Source: an uncultured Opitutales bacterium
GTDB taxonomy: Bacteria > Verrucomicrobiota > Verrucomicrobiia > Opitutales > UBA2995
Length of the DNA stretch: 7,609 nucleotides
NCBI GenBank assembly: GCA_937920335.1
Contig: CALGUT010000802.1
Span: 1 to 7,609, forward strand
Reading direction: 5' to 3'
This document shows, in pieces, positions 6,338 to 7,609 of the stretch. The stretch's first letter is position 1; each line of letters begins with the position of its first letter. The translations under genes and the position numbers were made by a program. The notes below the pieces were generated by a model that worked only from the letters and a program-made list of their open reading frames with translations, was not told the DNA's origin and searched no databases.

Positions 6338-6364
6338 CAAGTTCAATTTAGCGGGGATTCATGT

Positions 6365-7609
6365 TCAGAACTTCCATGAAAATCCAAATTCAATACTCTC
6401 TTCGCTCAAGGTGGATTTGATCGTAACGGGAGTGCCGGCAGGGCCAATCCCTTGTTCGACTATGTCGTTCCTTGAAGCATAGAGGTAAGCTAAGCTCAGA
6501 TCAAAGGCTTCATTGATTGCATAGGTGAAACCAAAGGTTGTATGGCTTTCAACAATAGCGGGGAAACCAACAATGCGGAATGTTTCATAATAGTAAGTCG
6601 GAAAGGGAATGCCTTGGACAAACTTCACATCCGCAGGACCGGTTGGAGTGAATGCTCCATTCCAACCGTTGTTTGCTTTGACTGGGTTCTCACCATAGTT
6701 GAATCCGGCGCGTAAGAAGAGCTTCTCGCGAATCGCTTCGTATTGGATGCCTACTGCATAGACGGTTTGGTCTTCCCAATCGAAATCTCCGTATCCTTCG
6801 GCGCTGCCCCAGTATATTTCTTTGATTTCGCCACTGAGGACCAGTCGATTGTCCATGCCTTCCCAGGAAGCGCCTACGCCCACTTGCTCAGGAGCTTCAA
6901 GGTTCAGATCAAAACGTGCGATTCCACCGGTGGGGGTAGGTTGCGCAATTACGTTTTCGTGCCGAACTTTCTGTGGAGTTGTGTAACTGAGTCCGAAAGA
7001 AATATTCGGTGCCGGTCTCCAGATAGAACCGAGTTGTACGCCATATCCGAATCCAGGTGCCGAACCGTTTCCCAAATCAAGAACGGCGTAGTCTATGTGA
7101 AACGCGGCTCCCAATGAAAAATTGGAGGCGAATTGATACGAGACAGCCGGGGCAAACTTCATGATTTGCAGACTGGTATAGTCACCGGATACGAGCGGTG
7201 CGCCTGGACCAAATATGTCTTTTTGGTCGATCGGCGTCTCGCGGTAATCGACTCCCAAGCCACTGACTCCGTATGCGGCAAGGCCGAAGCGGAGACGATT
7301 CTGTTCATCCTGCAGGGGAATGGATATGCCTATTGCAGGAATCGGATATATATTATCCTTACTGGCCGCGGCTATGGTCTGGTTCATTCCAAATGCATTC
7401 GTAACCGAAGTATCGATACTAGGCATAAAGACTGTACCTCCGAAATCGACCTGCGAGGTTGGGCAGTAGCGTGAAAAGCACATGGCTGCGGGATTGCCGA
7501 AAACTGCGCTAATGGCGTCCTGTGGATTTGCGATGGTAACGCCTCCCATTCCACGGGCTACAGGGCCGATTGCGATCATATTGTCGCCGTTTGTTGAATA
7601 CAAATTTGG
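6365..7609 (-). CDS. OmpP1/FadL-family outer-membrane transport protein, 5'-partial
   Basis: The frame is open from the right edge of the window to the TGA at 6365-6367, giving at least 414 residues. The true start and signal peptide lie beyond the window; a TTG at 7603 is in frame but is not a credible start. The visible N-terminal part, ARGMGGVTIANPQDAISAVFGNPAAMCF, is the conserved OmpP1/FadL block (GARAMGMGGA...NPA type) that forms the hatch region. Later segments such as GSIWRPAPNISFGLSYTTPQKVRHE and repeated alternating hydrophobic/polar strands fit the 14-stranded barrel. The protein ends in FGFSWKF, with the terminal aromatic expected for outer-membrane beta-barrel assembly. Family members let long-chain fatty acids, aromatics or other hydrophobic molecules diffuse through the outer membrane; the substrate here is unknown. 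It is followed by a strong terminator and seems separate from the redox operon. Confidence 0.88.
   Translation of the reverse strand, partial: PNLYSTNGDNMIAIGPVARGMGGVTIANPQDAISAVFGNPAAMCFSRYCPTSQVDFGGTVFMPSIDTSVTNAFGMNQTIAAASKDNIYPIPAIGISIPLQDEQNRLRFGLAAYGVSGLGVDYRETPIDQKDIFGPGAPLVSGDYTSLQIMKFAPAVSYQFASNFSLGAAFHIDYAVLDLGNGSAPGFGYGVQLGSIWRPAPNISFGLSYTTPQKVRHENVIAQPTPTGGIARFDLNLEAPEQVGVGASWEGMDNRLVLSGEIKEIYWGSAEGYGDFDWEDQTVYAVGIQYEAIREKLFLRAGFNYGENPVKANNGWNGAFTPTGPADVKFVQGIPFPTYYYETFRIVGFPAIVESHTTFGFTYAINEAFDLSLAYLYASRNDIVEQGIGPAGTPVTIKSTLSEESIEFGFSWKF

Noticed and set aside
6284..6346. Extended thioredoxin-like start at TTG 6346
   Set aside because: The extra 21 codons cross the terminator hairpin and mask a good signal peptide beginning at 6283.

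Overview
The window reads as ordinary chromosomal DNA of a Gram-negative heterotroph, with G+C close to balanced by eye. A Verrucomicrobiota (Opitutae-like) or other PVC-group bacterium is my best guess. It rests on the combination of an SGLT-type sodium symporter next to a Tat-exported Gfo/Idh/MocA oxidoreductase, a kelch-type secreted protein, a FadL/OmpP1 outer-membrane barrel, and several starts with no visible Shine-Dalgarno sequence. The assignment is inference; no 16S or other marker gene is present.

Left part (1-1787): the 3' part of a gene for a seven-bladed kelch-type beta-propeller runs rightward off the left edge. It converges on a small stand-alone GAF-domain gene on the minus strand. 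That gene lies immediately downstream of an intact tRNA-Gln(CTG) gene with an encoded CCA end, and the two may share a transcript.

Middle (1788-5174): a 246-base intergenic region holds candidate promoters in both directions. Then come two rightward genes, an SSS/SLC5 sodium:solute symporter and a Tat-signal Gfo/Idh/MocA dehydrogenase, about 100 bases apart. Together they look like an uptake-and-oxidation pair for a sugar, cyclitol or related polyol. The symporter keeps the Na+ site and gating aromatics of vSGLT but has lost several sugar-contacting residues, so its substrate is probably not galactose.

Right part (5175-7609, all minus strand): a FadL/OmpP1-family outer-membrane protein, cut at its N-terminus by the window edge, ends at a strong 14-bp hairpin terminator. 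It is followed by a two-gene redox operon with an ATGA overlap: an exported thioredoxin-like CPVC protein, then an exported AhpE-like one-Cys peroxiredoxin. The simplest reading is a periplasmic peroxide-detoxification couple in which the CPVC protein, or something it serves, reduces the peroxiredoxin.

I see no mobile element, CRISPR array, phage gene or restriction/defence system. The points most worth a second look are the tRNA-GAF juxtaposition, the altered symporter binding site and the coupled redox pair. None of them amounts to a clearly new system.
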